Shown: positions 1-8,416 of the stretch, one piece after another
Numbering within the stretch: the stretch's first letter is position 1
How the letters are laid out: every line of letters begins with the position of its first letter
NCBI RefSeq assembly: GCF_016862795.1
Contig: NZ_BONQ01000117.1
Span: 1-64,000 of the forward strand
Direction of reading: 5' to 3'
From: Dactylosporangium siamense
GTDB taxonomy: Bacteria > Actinomycetota > Actinomycetes > Mycobacteriales > Micromonosporaceae
Length of the DNA: 64,000 nucleotides
Notes under the pieces: generated by a model
The model's database searches: none
What the model saw: the letters and a program-made list of their open reading frames with translations, nothing else
Told to the model about the DNA's origin: nothing
Made by a program: the position numbers and the translations under genes

Positions 1-90
1 GTGCCTGACGGTGCCGTGCCTGACGGTGCCGTGCCTGACGGTGCCGTGCCTGACGGTGCCGTGCCTGACGGTGCCGTGCCTGACGGTGCC
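1..90. repeat. 15-bp tandem array, 6 copies
   Basis: Six exact copies of GTGCCTGACGGTGCC run from the first base of the window, so the array may continue upstream. A seventh near-copy sits at about 150-164, after a different array. A long open frame across it codes MPDGAV-type repeats, but I see no gene signal beyond the repeat. Confidence 0.95.
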
Positions 91-101
91 GTGCTGGCTG
101 T

Positions 102-149
102 GCTCGGCTTGTGCTGTGCTCGGCTTGTGCTGCGCTCGGCTTGTGCTGC
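102..149. repeat. 16-bp tandem array, 3 copies
   Basis: Three copies of GCTCGGCTTGTGCTGY follow the first array directly. Bases 150-380 hold no gene that I can support; they form the distal upstream region of the xylose operon. Confidence 0.9.
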
Positions 150-380
150 GCCTGACGGTGCCGTGTCGCACTTGCGGTCGGACGTCGCGTGCGCAGGTCC
201 GGCGCGCGGTTCGTGGGCGGTGCCGCGACTCGGCTGCGGTGGAGCGACACGATCCGCCGGCGCCGGCTCGCGGTTCCGGCTCGGTCGTTCGGCGCTCCGG
301 GTGGGCTTGGGCTGGAGATTCTCGCAACGCTACGTCCTGATCGGGCCGGATATTTCAGGATACGTGGGTAGGTGCAAGCT

Positions 381-405
381 GGTTAGTTCTGATATTGAAC
401 TAACC
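381..405. promoter_or_regulatory. XylR-type operator upstream of xylA
   Basis: A perfect inverted repeat, GGTTAGTTC and GAACTAACC separated by 7 bp, ends about 60 bp before the xylA start. It resembles the TTAGTTT...AAACTAA operators of ROK-family XylR repressors. The placement and likeness suggest xylose-responsive repression. No xylR gene is in the window. Confidence 0.8.
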
Positions 406-466
406 CCGCCTGGCGGCGTAGGGTGCTAACCGTCCGCCAACGAACACCCCGCTAAGAGGTAACTTC

Positions 467-1627
467 ATGAACGATTACCAGCCCAGCCGCGCCGACAAGT
501 TCTCGTTCGGGCTGTGGACCGTCGGCTGGCAGGCCCAGGACGTCTTCGGCGGCCCCACCCGCGCCCCGCTCGACTCCGTCGAGGCCGTCCACCGCCTGTC
601 CGACCTCGGCGCGGCCGCCGTCACGTTCCACGACGACGACCTGTTCCCGTTCGGCAGTGACGACGCGACCCGCGACCACCTGATCTCCCGCTTCAAGGAC
701 GCGCTCAAGGCGACCGGCGTGCGCGTCGAGATGGTCACCACCAACCTCTTCAGCCACCCGATCTTCAAAGATGGCGGGTTCACCTCCAACGACCGTGCGG
801 TCCGCCGCTTCGCGATCAAGAAGGTGCTGCGCAACATCGACCTCGCCGCTGAGCTCGGCGCCGAGACCTACGTGCTGTGGGGCGGCCGCGAGGGCGCCGA
901 GTCCGGCGGGGCCAAGGACGTGGCGGCCGCGCTCGACCGGTACCGCGAAGGGCTCAACCTCCTCTGCGCGTACGTGCGCGACCAGGGCTACGACATCCGC
1001 TTCGCGCTGGAGCCGAAGCCGAACGAGCCCCGCGGCGACATCCTGCTGCCGACGATCGGCCACGCCCTCGCCCTGATCTCGACCCTCGAGGAGCCCGACC
1101 GGGTCGGCCTCAACCCCGAGGTCGGGCACGAGGAGATGGCCGGGCTCAACTTCGCCCACGGCATCGCCCAGGCGCTCTGGCACGGCAAGCTGTTCCACAT
1201 CGACCTCAACGGCCAGCACGGCCCGCGCTTCGACCAGGACCTGCGTTTCGGCGCCGGTAACCTGCGCGGCGCGTTCTGGACCGTCGACGTGCTCGAGACC
1301 GGCGGGTACACCGGCTACCGCCACTTCGACTACAAGCCGCCGCGGACCGAGGACTACGACGGCGTGTGGGAGACCGCGCGGGCGTGCATGCGCAACTACC
1401 TGATCCTCAAGGAGCGGGTCGCCTCGTTCCGTGCGGACCCGGAGGTCGCCGCGGCGCTCGAGGCGGCGCGGGTCAACGAGCTGTACGAGCCGACCCTCTC
1501 CGAGGGCGAGACCATCGAGTCGCTGCGCGCCGAGGAGTTCGACGTCGAGAAGCTCGCCGCCCGCGGTGGCGCGTTCGAGTACCTCGACCAGCTGGCGATG
1601 GAGCACCTGCTGGGCGTCCGTTCGTGA
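467..1627 (+). CDS. xylA: xylose isomerase
   Basis: Converts D-xylose to D-xylulose in the cytoplasm, the first step of the isomerase route. The 386-residue length and sequence are typical of actinobacterial XylA: N-terminal [10 protein letters not shown], the active-site segment TFHDDD near residues 53-58 (catalytic His55, Asp58), LWGGREG near 140, and an [12 protein letters not shown]-like metal-ligand segment. The ATG at 467 has AAGAGG (454-459) at good spacing. The stop overlaps the xylB start, so both enzymes are probably translated from one mRNA. A XylR-like palindrome lies just upstream. Assignment is secure. Confidence 0.97.
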   Translation: MNDYQPSRADKFSFGLWTVGWQAQDVFGGPTRAPLDSVEAVHRLSDLGAAAVTFHDDDLFPFGSDDATRDHLISRFKDALKATGVRVEMVTTNLFSHPIFKDGGFTSNDRAVRRFAIKKVLRNIDLAAELGAETYVLWGGREGAESGGAKDVAAALDRYREGLNLLCAYVRDQGYDIRFALEPKPNEPRGDILLPTIGHALALISTLEEPDRVGLNPEVGHEEMAGLNFAHGIAQALWHGKLFHIDLNGQHGPRFDQDLRFGAGNLRGAFWTVDVLETGGYTGYRHFDYKPPRTEDYDGVWETARACMRNYLILKERVASFRADPEVAAALEAARVNELYEPTLSEGETIESLRAEEFDVEKLAARGGAFEYLDQLAMEHLLGVRS

Positions 1628-3114
1628 CCAGGCGCCTCGTCGCGGGTGTCGACACGTCGACCCAGTCGACGAAGGTGCTCGTGTGCGACGCCGACACCGG
1701 TGAGGTCGTGCGGGAAGGGCGCGCCGGACACCCCGACGCGACCGCGGTCGACCCGGCCCACTGGTGGCGGGCGTTCGGCGAAGCGACCGGTGACAGCCGG
1801 GGCAGTGACACGCAAGTTGGCGGGCTCCTCGACGGTGTCTCGGCCATCGGTGTCGGCGGGCAGCAGCACGGCATGGTGCTGCTCGACGAGGCCGGCGACG
1901 TCGTCCGCGACGCGCTGCTGTGGAACGACACGCGCTCCGCCGGCGCCGCCACCGACCTCATCGCCGAACTGCCCGGCGGCGCCGAGGCCTGGGCCGCCGC
2001 GACCGGGCTCGTGCCGGTGGCCAGCTTCACCGTGACGAAACTGCGGTGGGTCGCCGAGCACGAACCGGACAACGCCGCCCGCGCCGCGAGCGTCATGCTG
2101 CCGCACGACTGGATCACGCACCTGCTGCGCGCCGACCGATCCGACGCGGCCGGCGCGTCCTCGGGCGGCCCGACCACCGACCGTGGTGACGCGTCGGGGA
2201 CGGGGTACTGGTCGCCGGCGTCAGGCTCGTACCAGCCGCAGCTGTTGCGGTTGGCGTTCGGGCGGGACCTGGCGGTGCCGCGGGTCGCAGGTCCGGCCGA
2301 GGTGGTGGGAGAGACCGTCGCCGGTGCCCTTCTTGCGCCGGGCACCGGCGACAACATGGCCGCCGCCCTCGGCCTCGGCCTGCGGGCCGGCGACGTCGTG
2401 GTGTCGCTCGGCACCTCGGGCACCGTCTTCGGCGTGTCGGAGCGGCCGGTCACGGACCCCAGCGGCACCGTCGCCGGGTTCGCCGACGCGACCGGCCGGC
2501 ACCTGCCGCTCGTCGCGACCCTCAACGCGGCACGGGTCCTGTCGACCGTCGCCGCGCTGCTCGGGGTCGACCTGTCCACATTGGACGAGCTGGCGCGATC
2601 GGCGGCGCCGGGGGCGGGCGGGTTGACGCTGCTGCCGTACCTCGACGGGGAACGCACCCCGAACCTGCCCGACGCCCGCGGCCTGCTCAACGGCATCACC
2701 CGCGGCAACGCCACCCCGGCGAACCTGGCCCGGGCGGCGGTTGAGGGCATGCTGTGCGGGCTCGCCGACGGCATCGACGCGGTCCGGGGCCTGGGTGTGC
2801 CGGTCGAGCGGGTCCTGCTCATCGGTGGTGCCGCCGCCTCCGCCGCGGTACGCGAGGTCGCACCCGCCCTCTTCGGAGTGCCGGTCAGCGTGCCGGACCC
2901 GGGCGAGTACGTCGCGTTGGGTGCCGCCCGGCAGGCGGCATGGGTGCTCGACGGCGGCGCGGAACCGCCGGCGTGGCGGGTGCCCGGGACCGCCCCGGCG
3001 GCGCAGACCTCGGGGCCGCAGATCTCGGTGCCGCAGATCTCGGTGCCGCAGATCGGCGAGACCCGCAAGGTGTACGCCGACGTGCGCGACCGGGCGCAGG
3101 CGCTGCTGCAGTAG
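1624..3114 (+). CDS. xylB: xylulokinase
   Basis: Phosphorylates D-xylulose to xylulose 5-phosphate for the pentose phosphate pathway. A FGGY-family sugar kinase of 496 residues: N-terminal phosphate-binding [24 protein letters not shown] with the catalytic-type Asp, SLGTSGTVF in the second ATPase half, and IGGAAAS near the C-terminus. The GTG start at 1624 overlaps the xylA stop as GTGA, which implies translational coupling. Near residues 460-478, just before the final helix, a 15-bp array adds QISVP repeats; such tails recur throughout this window. Confidence 0.96.
   Translation: MTRRLVAGVDTSTQSTKVLVCDADTGEVVREGRAGHPDATAVDPAHWWRAFGEATGDSRGSDTQVGGLLDGVSAIGVGGQQHGMVLLDEAGDVVRDALLWNDTRSAGAATDLIAELPGGAEAWAAATGLVPVASFTVTKLRWVAEHEPDNAARAASVMLPHDWITHLLRADRSDAAGASSGGPTTDRGDASGTGYWSPASGSYQPQLLRLAFGRDLAVPRVAGPAEVVGETVAGALLAPGTGDNMAAALGLGLRAGDVVVSLGTSGTVFGVSERPVTDPSGTVAGFADATGRHLPLVATLNAARVLSTVAALLGVDLSTLDELARSAAPGAGGLTLLPYLDGERTPNLPDARGLLNGITRGNATPANLARAAVEGMLCGLADGIDAVRGLGVPVERVLLIGGAAASAAVREVAPALFGVPVSVPDPGEYVALGAARQAAWVLDGGAEPPAWRVPGTAPAAQTSGPQISVPQISVPQIGETRKVYADVRDRAQALLQ
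3001..3056. repeat. in-frame 15-bp array in xylB C-terminus
   Basis: About 3.7 copies of CCGCAGATCTCGGTG, the first degenerate. They code QISVP repeats between the kinase fold and the last helix. Confidence 0.9.
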
Positions 3115-3557
3115 CGGATCGGGATTCGGGGTGGACTGCCCACGGGCGTTGGTGAGGCGCCCGGTGCGGTGGCCGGGCCGGGATGTTGTTGGGGCGTCCC
3201 GGCCCGGACCCTGATCCGGTCCGGTATGGAACTGCTGGTCGTCGGTGCGGTCGGCGGGCTTCAACTCGTCCGCCCGCGCTCGAGGCGAGCCCCCCGACCC
3301 GGCCCGACCCGGTCTGGGTCGGCGGGTTCCGATGGGTCAGCGCGGCATCTGGGGTTCCGGTGCCGGGCCGTCCGCCCGACGGCCCGACACCGGACTCCCG
3401 CGCGCCGGTCCCGCTCCCTCGTGCGGTGCCGGCGCTGGATCACGCTTGCAGAACAGACTCTGGGCCGGTCGTGTTGCGCGGGACGGTTCCGGGACGGGAG
3501 CGCGTGCGTTGCCGGGGCAGGCCGGATGACATCGTGTCCACCGGTCGGCGGACATGA
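3115..3557. other. intergenic stretch without a supported gene
   Basis: Several short open frames exist on both strands, but none shows the G/C third-position bias, ribosome site or recognisable protein seen in the neighbours. I see only GC-rich non-coding sequence between xylB and the terminator-like hairpin. Confidence 0.6.
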
Positions 3558-3590
3558 AGAAGGGCCGCCCCGCATGGGGGAGACCCTTCT
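3558..3590. terminator. two-tier hairpin, candidate terminator
   Basis: AGAAGGG (3558-3564) pairs with CCCTTCT (3584-3590), and an inner CCCC/GGGG stem closes on a short loop. It lies between convergent transcription of xylAB and the 4.9-3.8 kb operon and could serve either. No clear T-run follows. Confidence 0.55.
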
Positions 3591-3647
3591 CACGATCGTT
3601 ACGGCCGGCTCGGCGCTGTGAGTCCAGTCGCTCGGCGCTGTCGGGCC

Positions 3648-3801
3648 GGTCGCTCAGCGCAGCGCGACCGGTCGCTCCGCTCGGTCAGGCTGGTCGCTCC
3701 GCTGGGTCAGGCTGGTCGCTTCGCTGGGTCAGGCTGGTCGCTTCGCTGGGTCAGGCCGGTCGCTCCGCTTGGTCGGGCCGGTCGCTCCGCTCAGTCGGGC
3801 C
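3648..3801. repeat. 22-bp tandem array, 6 copies
   Basis: Six near-identical 22-bp units (core GGTCGCTCCGCT + GGTCAGGC) run from 3670, with degenerate units before. The unit is not a multiple of three. The last copy enters the final codons and stop of the DUF4235 gene on the minus strand (stop at 3791). Confidence 0.93.
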
Positions 3802-4051
3802 AGTCGCCCGTGACGCGGCGGACGCCGGCTGCGCCGCCGCGGTCGATCGCGGCCTTCACCACGGCGAAGATCGCGCCCTGGAGGGCTGCGGCGGCGAGGA
3901 CCTCGCCCCAGCCGTACTCCTGCGACGTCGCCTGCGGGGCCTCTTCCTCACCGGAGAGCCGCTTCCAGATCTGCTTGAATACGATCCCGGCCGCGACGCC
4001 ACCGGCCACGCTGAACGCGATGCTGAACGGCTTGTACAGGATCTTGTTCAC
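3791..4051 (-). CDS. DUF4235 small membrane protein
   Basis: An 86-residue protein beginning VNKILYKPF with an N-terminal hydrophobic segment (SIAFSVAGGVAAGIVF), then KQIWKRLSGEEEAP and a second helix EVLAAAALQGAIFAVVKAAIDRGG. This matches DUF4235 proteins, which in actinobacteria usually close operons with DUF3618 and holin-family genes. The GTG start at 4051 overlaps the upstream stop as GTGA. Its last codons coincide with the end of the 22-bp array. The molecular function of the family is unknown; a role at the membrane or envelope is an inference from the segments and neighbours. Confidence 0.85.
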   Translation of the reverse strand: MNKILYKPFSIAFSVAGGVAAGIVFKQIWKRLSGEEEAPQATSQEYGWGEVLAAAALQGAIFAVVKAAIDRGGAAGVRRVTGDWPD

Positions 4052-4437
4052 TCGTGTCCCTTCCGGTATCCGACCAGCGCCGCGATGATCAGCAGCCCCG
4101 AGGCCACCACCCACGGTGCCGGGCGTTCCCGGACCGACTGCACCATCCGCTGCAGCGTGTGCTGCACGGCCTGGCGCGGGTGGGTCCGTAGCTCCCGGCC
4201 GGCGTACGCGGCGTTCACCGCGACCTGCTCCACGCCCTCCCGCATCCGCAGCTTCGCCGCCGTCACCGAGGTGGAGACGGCGTCCTGCGCGCGGGTCTTC
4301 ACGTCCGCCTTGGCCGCGAGGGCCTCGACGGTCTCGCCCAACCCGGCCCGCGTCCGCGCGATCTCCTGGCGGAGTGCCTCGGGGTCGGTGGGTGCGGCGT
4401 GCCCGTTGTGGCCGTTCTTCGAGCCGGTCGCCGTCAT
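4048..4437 (-). CDS. DUF3618 family protein
   Basis: A 129-residue protein. The motif PEALRQEIARTRAGLGETVEALAAKADVKTRAQD near residues 18-52 is characteristic of DUF3618 and likely forms a coiled coil. A single C-terminal membrane segment (PWVVASGLLIIAALVGY) is followed by a short basic tail. It overlaps both neighbours by 4 bp (ATGA upstream, GTGA downstream), so the three genes form a tight operon. The family's function is not established; it commonly accompanies the holin-family and DUF4235 proteins found here. Confidence 0.88.
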   Translation of the reverse strand: MTATGSKNGHNGHAAPTDPEALRQEIARTRAGLGETVEALAAKADVKTRAQDAVSTSVTAAKLRMREGVEQVAVNAAYAGRELRTHPRQAVQHTLQRMVQSVRERPAPWVVASGLLIIAALVGYRKGHE

Positions 4438-4973
4438 CGGTGCCCCCGGTCCTTCACGGAGTTGGTGATCGTGTCGATGTCGGCCCTGACGCTGGCGACC
4501 GCGTCGTGCGGCACCGGCGGCACGGCCTTGCTGACCTGTGACTTGCCGAGCAGCGCCAGGATCCCGGCGACCGCCAGCAGGACCACGCCGACCAGCAGCG
4601 CCGACAACCACGCCGGCATGACCGCTGCGAGGGCGATGATGACCGCGGCGATCAGAGCACCCACGCCGTACAGCGCGACGACGCCGGCGCCGCCGAACAT
4701 GCCGACGCCCAGCCCGGCCCGCTTGCCCTTCTGGGCCAGCTCGACCTGGGCAAGCTTCAGCTCGTCGCGCACCAGGGTCGAGACCTGCTCGGCGGCCAGC
4801 TTGACCAGCTCCGCCGTGGAGCGGTGGCCGTTGGCCGAGGTGGCAGTGCCCCCAACCGCTGTGCCCCCGACCGCAGGGCCCGCAACCCCAGCGCCCCCAA
4901 CCGCGGGGTTGGCAACCGCAGGGGGCTGCACGCGCGGCGCGGTGGCCGGCCGGTCGTTCACGGTGTACGTCAT
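4434..4973 (-). CDS. phage holin family (superfamily III-like) membrane protein
   Basis: A 179-residue protein. Residues 1-50 are low-complexity, rich in Val/Gly/Pro (a degenerate repeat). The sequence TAELVKLAAEQVSTLVRDELKLAQVELAQKGKRAGLG then leads into two hydrophobic hairpin segments. This is the chromosomal actinobacterial holin family that precedes DUF3618 and DUF4235 genes. No phage genes are near, so this is a resident membrane protein and not evidence for a prophage. It is the first gene of the operon. Confidence 0.85.
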   Translation of the reverse strand: MTYTVNDRPATAPRVQPPAVANPAVGGAGVAGPAVGGTAVGGTATSANGHRSTAELVKLAAEQVSTLVRDELKLAQVELAQKGKRAGLGVGMFGGAGVVALYGVGALIAAVIIALAAVMPAWLSALLVGVVLLAVAGILALLGKSQVSKAVPPVPHDAVASVRADIDTITNSVKDRGHR

Positions 4974-5031
4974 GGCTTCTCCTCTCGCCCGCGTGTACCT
5001 GTTTCCCCGCGAACGCCCGGGTTAACCCATG

Positions 5032-6798
5032 TCACGCCACTGGTGCGGACGCCTCCGGAGCGGGCGTCGCGGCTGCGTCGGTGCCGGCCGAGGAGGTGCC
5101 GGCTGTGCCTGTGTTGGCAGTGTTTGTGCCGACTGTGCCTGTGTCTGTGCCGACTGTGTCCGTGTTGGCTGTGGGCGCGGCGGGTTCGTCGCGGGCGCGT
5201 TTCGGTAGGAGGAACGACAGGGCGGCGGCGAGGGCGAGCAGGCCGAGTTCCAGCCACAGCACGTGCCGCAGGCTCGCGTCGAAGGCCCGCTCCAGTTGCC
5301 GTGGCTGGGCCCAGGCGAAGAACGCGGTGCCGAGCGCGGCGACACCGATCGCGCCGCCGACCTGCTGGGCGGCGGTCAACGTGCCGGACGCCGAGCCGAC
5401 CTCGTGCTCGTCGACCGAGGCCAGGACGATGTCGAAGTACGGCGCCATCGAGCAGCCCATGCCGATACCGAGCACCAGCAGCGACGCCAGCAGGGCGGCG
5501 TACGGGGCGCCGGACGAGACGGGACCGGCGGCGACCGTGAGGGTGACGAGCAGGGCGACGACGCCCGCGGCGAGCACGGCGGTGCCGCCGACGAGGAGGC
5601 GCCGGCCACCGAACCTGGCGCTCAGCACGTGCCCGGCGATCGCGCCTACGGCGGTGCCGAACGCCCACGGCGACTGGGTCAGGCCGGCCCGCAGCGGGGA
5701 GAAGCCGAGGCCGAGCTGCAGGTAGACGCTGAGGATCAGGGTCAGGCCCATCAGTCCCGCGAAGAAGATCAGGCCGACGAGCAGACCCGCGGTGAACCGC
5801 TGCTTCGCGAGGAGGCTGGGTTCGATGAGCGGGCTCCGGCCCGTGCGGTGCAGGCGCTGCTGGTACCGCTGAAACAACCAGAACGCGGGGACGGACAGGG
5901 CCATCATGGTCCACGCCCACCAGGGCCAGCCGAGCTCGCGGCCCTGGACGAGCGGGAAGACGAGAAGCAGCAGGGACACGCTGAGCAGGACCGTGCCGGT
6001 GAGATCGAGTGTGAGCCGGTCGTCAGTGCCGGCCTGATGAGCGCCGGCCTGATGAGCGCCGGCCTGATGAGCGCCGGCCTGATGAGTGCCGCCCCGAACG
6101 GTGCTGGCGGGTGTGGGTCGGGGCAGCACCAGCCAGGCGCCGATCAGGGCGGCGACCCCGACGGGCAGGTTGATCAGGAAGATCATTCGCCAGCCGGTGC
6201 CGAAGAGGTCGGCGTCGACGAGGACGCCGGCGAGGATCGGGCCGCAGACGGCGGACAGGCCCATCACGGGGCCGAACGCGCCGAAGGCGGCACCGAGCTT
6301 CTCCGGCGGGAACGCGGCCTTGATCAGGCCGAGGCCCTGCGGGATGAGGACCGCGCCGGCCAGCCCCTGCAGGATCCGGAACACGACGAGTGAGACCGGG
6401 CCGGGCGCGACGGCACACAGCAGCGACATGAGGGTGAACCCGGCGGCGCCGGTGAGGAACATGCGGCGGCGGCCGAAGATGTCGCCGAGCCGGCCGCCGG
6501 TGACCAGGCCGACGGCGAAGGCGAGGGTGTATCCGGCGGCGAGCCACTGCAGGAACGCGGTGCCACTGCCTGGACCGGCGCCTGAACCAGCACCGCCGGC
6601 GCCGGCGGGCCCGATCAGGTCGGCTCGGATCGAGGGGCCGGCGATGGCGATGATCGTGGCGTCGAGGAGGTCCATGACCTCGGCGGCCAGGACCACGGCG
6701 AGGACCGCCCACCGCCATCGGTGCGGGTCGGGGGGTTTGGTGCCGGGGTGGTCGTGGGTGGTGAGTGTAGCGCCGGTCGAACGCTGTTCGTTAGTCAC
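5032..6798 (-). CDS. DHA2-type MFS drug exporter
   Basis: A 588-residue multi-spanning exporter, probably proton-driven efflux of toxic compounds. RWAVLAVVLAAEVMDLLDATIIAIAGPSIRADL is the first-helix signature of the EmrB/QacA group, followed by GRLGDIFGRRRMF. The GTG start at 6798 is chosen because in-frame starts further upstream lie inside the operator sites. A 15-bp array codes QAGAH repeats in the loop after about residue 235, and the C-terminal tail is a degenerate Thr/Gly/Asn repeat. It is divergent from a TetR regulator across three matching operators, so that regulator very likely represses it. Confidence 0.93.
   Translation of the reverse strand: MTNEQRSTGATLTTHDHPGTKPPDPHRWRWAVLAVVLAAEVMDLLDATIIAIAGPSIRADLIGPAGAGGAGSGAGPGSGTAFLQWLAAGYTLAFAVGLVTGGRLGDIFGRRRMFLTGAAGFTLMSLLCAVAPGPVSLVVFRILQGLAGAVLIPQGLGLIKAAFPPEKLGAAFGAFGPVMGLSAVCGPILAGVLVDADLFGTGWRMIFLINLPVGVAALIGAWLVLPRPTPASTVRGGTHQAGAHQAGAHQAGAHQAGTDDRLTLDLTGTVLLSVSLLLLVFPLVQGRELGWPWWAWTMMALSVPAFWLFQRYQQRLHRTGRSPLIEPSLLAKQRFTAGLLVGLIFFAGLMGLTLILSVYLQLGLGFSPLRAGLTQSPWAFGTAVGAIAGHVLSARFGGRRLLVGGTAVLAAGVVALLVTLTVAAGPVSSGAPYAALLASLLVLGIGMGCSMAPYFDIVLASVDEHEVGSASGTLTAAQQVGGAIGVAALGTAFFAWAQPRQLERAFDASLRHVLWLELGLLALAAALSFLLPKRARDEPAAPTANTDTVGTDTGTVGTNTANTGTAGTSSAGTDAAATPAPEASAPVA
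5080..5172. repeat. degenerate repeat in the exporter C-terminal tail
   Basis: Imperfect units of roughly 12-15 bp (TGTGCCGACTGTGCC-like) code the TDTVGTDTGTVGTN tail of the exporter. Confidence 0.6.
6028..6087. repeat. in-frame 15-bp array in the exporter loop
   Basis: Four copies of GCCGGCCTGATGAGC (the last with one change). On the coding strand they read as QAGAH pentapeptides inside a hydrophilic loop. Confidence 0.95.
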
Positions 6799-6827
6799 GA
6801 ACACTGTTCTACTTTCGAACACTGTTC
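6779..6827. promoter_or_regulatory. three TetR-type operators between exporter and regulator
   Basis: The palindrome GAACACTGTTC occurs at 6799-6809 and 6817-6827, with a one-base variant GAACGCTGTTC at 6779-6789. Spacings are 20 and 18 bp, about two helical turns, which suits cooperative dimers. The sites cover the start region of the exporter and lie 20 bp or more before the TetR start. Confidence 0.88.
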
Positions 6828-6847
6828 GTGTCAAGTAGGATTGGCGG

Positions 6848-7834
6848 GTGACAGCCCGAGCCGTCTCCGAGCCCAGCCAGGTCAGCGCCTCGCCCGGTCA
6901 GGCCGGCCCTTCGCCCGAGTCCCCGTCGCCCGAGTCACGGCTGCCGGAGCCGCCGTGGCGGACCCGGCGGAAGGCGCCGGTCGCCCGGCAGCCGCTGAGC
7001 GCCGAGGCCGTGATCGAAACCGCCCTGCGGCTCGTCGACCGGGACGGGCTCGACGCGCTGAGCATGCGGCGGGTGGCGCAGGAGCTCGGGACCGGGGCGG
7101 CGTCGCTGTACGCGTACTTCGCGAACAAGGACGAACTCCTCGAGCAGCTCCTCGACCGGATCATCGGTGAGATCCCGCTGCCGGTCGTTTCCCTGGATCC
7201 GGCGGAGGACTGGGCGGCGGTGGTCAAGCGCAGCTGCTGGGAGAGCCGGGCGGTGTTCCTCGCCCACCGGGACCTCGTCAAGGTCGCCAGGGCCAGCATC
7301 CCCGTGGGACCCAATTCGCTGCGGTACATCGAAGCGATGCTCGCGGTGCTCCGCGGCGCCGGAATCCCCGACCGGATCGCCGCGTGGGGGATGGACCAGA
7401 TGTCGCTGGTGATCGTGGCCGACGCCGTCGAGTCCGCGATCCACGCCAGCCGCGGGCGGCAGACGGAGGCCGACGCCGAGCCCTACCTGGCGCAGGTCCG
7501 CGAGTACTTCGGGGCGTTGCCCGCCGACCGGTTCCCGAACCTGGTGGCGATGGCACCGGCGATGACGGAGGGCAGCGGCGACGAACGGTTCGCGTTCGCG
7601 ATCGACCTGATGGTGGACGGGCTCGCACGGTACGTCGGTGGGACGGGGGCCACCAGCGGGCGGGGCGCCGGAGCGGTTGTGCTTGAGTCGGGTGTGGCTG
7701 TGTTCGGTACGGCTGTGTCTGATGCTGCGGTATCTGATGCTGCTGTGTCTGATGTGGCTGTGTCTGATGTGGCTGTGTCTGGCGCGGCTGCGTCGGTGGT
7801 TGCTGGGTCTGTTGCGGACGGGGACGGGGTATGA
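6848..7834 (+). CDS. TetR-family transcriptional regulator
   Basis: A 328-residue repressor. Residues 1-45 are a Pro/Ser/Glu-rich leader. The helix-turn-helix follows (AVIETALRLVDRDGLDALSMRRVAQELGTGAASLYAYFANKDELLEQLLD, about residues 53-105), then a ligand-binding domain to about 275. The last 50 residues are a repeat tail (AVSDAAVSDVAVSDV) from a 15-bp array. It starts with GTG at 6848. The three GAACACTGTTC sites upstream and the divergent exporter identify its likely target. Its stop overlaps the next gene's ATG (ATGA), so the Ntn-type protein is probably co-transcribed. Confidence 0.92.
   Translation: MTARAVSEPSQVSASPGQAGPSPESPSPESRLPEPPWRTRRKAPVARQPLSAEAVIETALRLVDRDGLDALSMRRVAQELGTGAASLYAYFANKDELLEQLLDRIIGEIPLPVVSLDPAEDWAAVVKRSCWESRAVFLAHRDLVKVARASIPVGPNSLRYIEAMLAVLRGAGIPDRIAAWGMDQMSLVIVADAVESAIHASRGRQTEADAEPYLAQVREYFGALPADRFPNLVAMAPAMTEGSGDERFAFAIDLMVDGLARYVGGTGATSGRGAGAVVLESGVAVFGTAVSDAAVSDAAVSDVAVSDVAVSGAAASVVAGSVADGDGV
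7694..7790. repeat. in-frame 15-bp array at the TetR C-terminus
   Basis: About six units of GCTGTGTCTGATGTG with point changes code the pentapeptide series AVSDA/AVSDV that ends the regulator. Confidence 0.88.
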
Positions 7835-8385
7835 CGGCGATCGTGGGGTTGGTGCACACCGGCACCGTGTACATCGGTGGGGACAGCGCCGGAGCATCCG
7901 GCTGGAGCCTCACCGTGCGGGCCGACAGCAAGGTGTTCCACAACAACGGCTACCTCTTCGGGTTCACCACGTCGTTCCGGATGGGGCAGCTCATCCGGTA
8001 CGCGCTGAAACCCCCGAAACCCGTCGGCGACATCGAACGGTTCATGGCGACCAGGTTCATCGACTCGGTCCGTGAGGCGTTGAAGGCCGGCGGCTGGGCG
8101 CGCCGGGACAGCGAACGCGAGGAGGGCGGCACGTTCCTCGTCGGGGTGAAGGGGCGGCTGTTCACCGTCCACGACGACTACCAGGTCGCCGAGGCGGCCG
8201 ACGGGTACGCGGCGGTCGGCGTCGGCGACGAGATCGCGCTCGGGGCGCTGTTCGCGACGGCGGGGTCGCGGATGGCACCGCAGCGGCGCGTCGAGGTCGC
8301 GCTGCGGGCGGCGGAGCGGTTCAGCGCCGGGGTGCGGGGACCGTTCGTCTGCCTGTCCCAGCCGCCGAGCGCGCTGCCGTCCTGA
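7831..8385 (+). CDS. proteasome-like Ntn-hydrolase-fold protein
   Basis: A 184-residue protein beginning MTAIVGLVHTGTVYIGGDSAGASGW. A Thr immediately after Met, then a T-x-IVG strand and GGDSA, is how proteasome beta and HslV-like subunits begin, so Thr2 could be the nucleophile after Met removal. The middle (GGTFLVGVKGRLFTVHDDYQVAEAADGYAAVGVGDEIALGAL) also fits that fold. The ATG overlaps the TetR stop. No substrate is known. A DUF1028 protein, another predicted Ntn-type fold, follows 31 bp later. Fold call is fairly good; activity is inference. Confidence 0.7.
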   Translation: MTAIVGLVHTGTVYIGGDSAGASGWSLTVRADSKVFHNNGYLFGFTTSFRMGQLIRYALKPPKPVGDIERFMATRFIDSVREALKAGGWARRDSEREEGGTFLVGVKGRLFTVHDDYQVAEAADGYAAVGVGDEIALGALFATAGSRMAPQRRVEVALRAAERFSAGVRGPFVCLSQPPSALPS

Positions 8386-8416
8386 GTAGGTCGCGGTTTC
8401 CGTTACGGTGGGCGCC

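Noticed and set aside
1-429. Long plus-strand open frame of MPDGAV repeats at the window start
   Set aside because: It is open because the 15-bp array has no stop. The non-repeat part shows no coding bias or homology, and it runs over the xyl operator.
452-1606. Long antisense open frame under xylA, and similar antisense frames under most genes
   Set aside because: High-GC genes regularly give long antisense frames. The sense frame has the recognisable protein and the third-position bias.
3648-3801. 22-bp array as a CRISPR
   Set aside because: Units are directly joined without unique spacers and no cas genes exist in the window. The same holds for the other arrays.
3554-4468. 304-residue plus-strand frame across the DUF4235/DUF3618 genes
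   Set aside because: It reads the 22-bp array and the antisense of two recognisable genes; no ribosome site or family match.
4048-4973. Holin-family gene as a prophage sign
   Set aside because: The trio with DUF3618 and DUF4235 is a resident actinobacterial operon; no phage structural, lysis or integrase genes are near.
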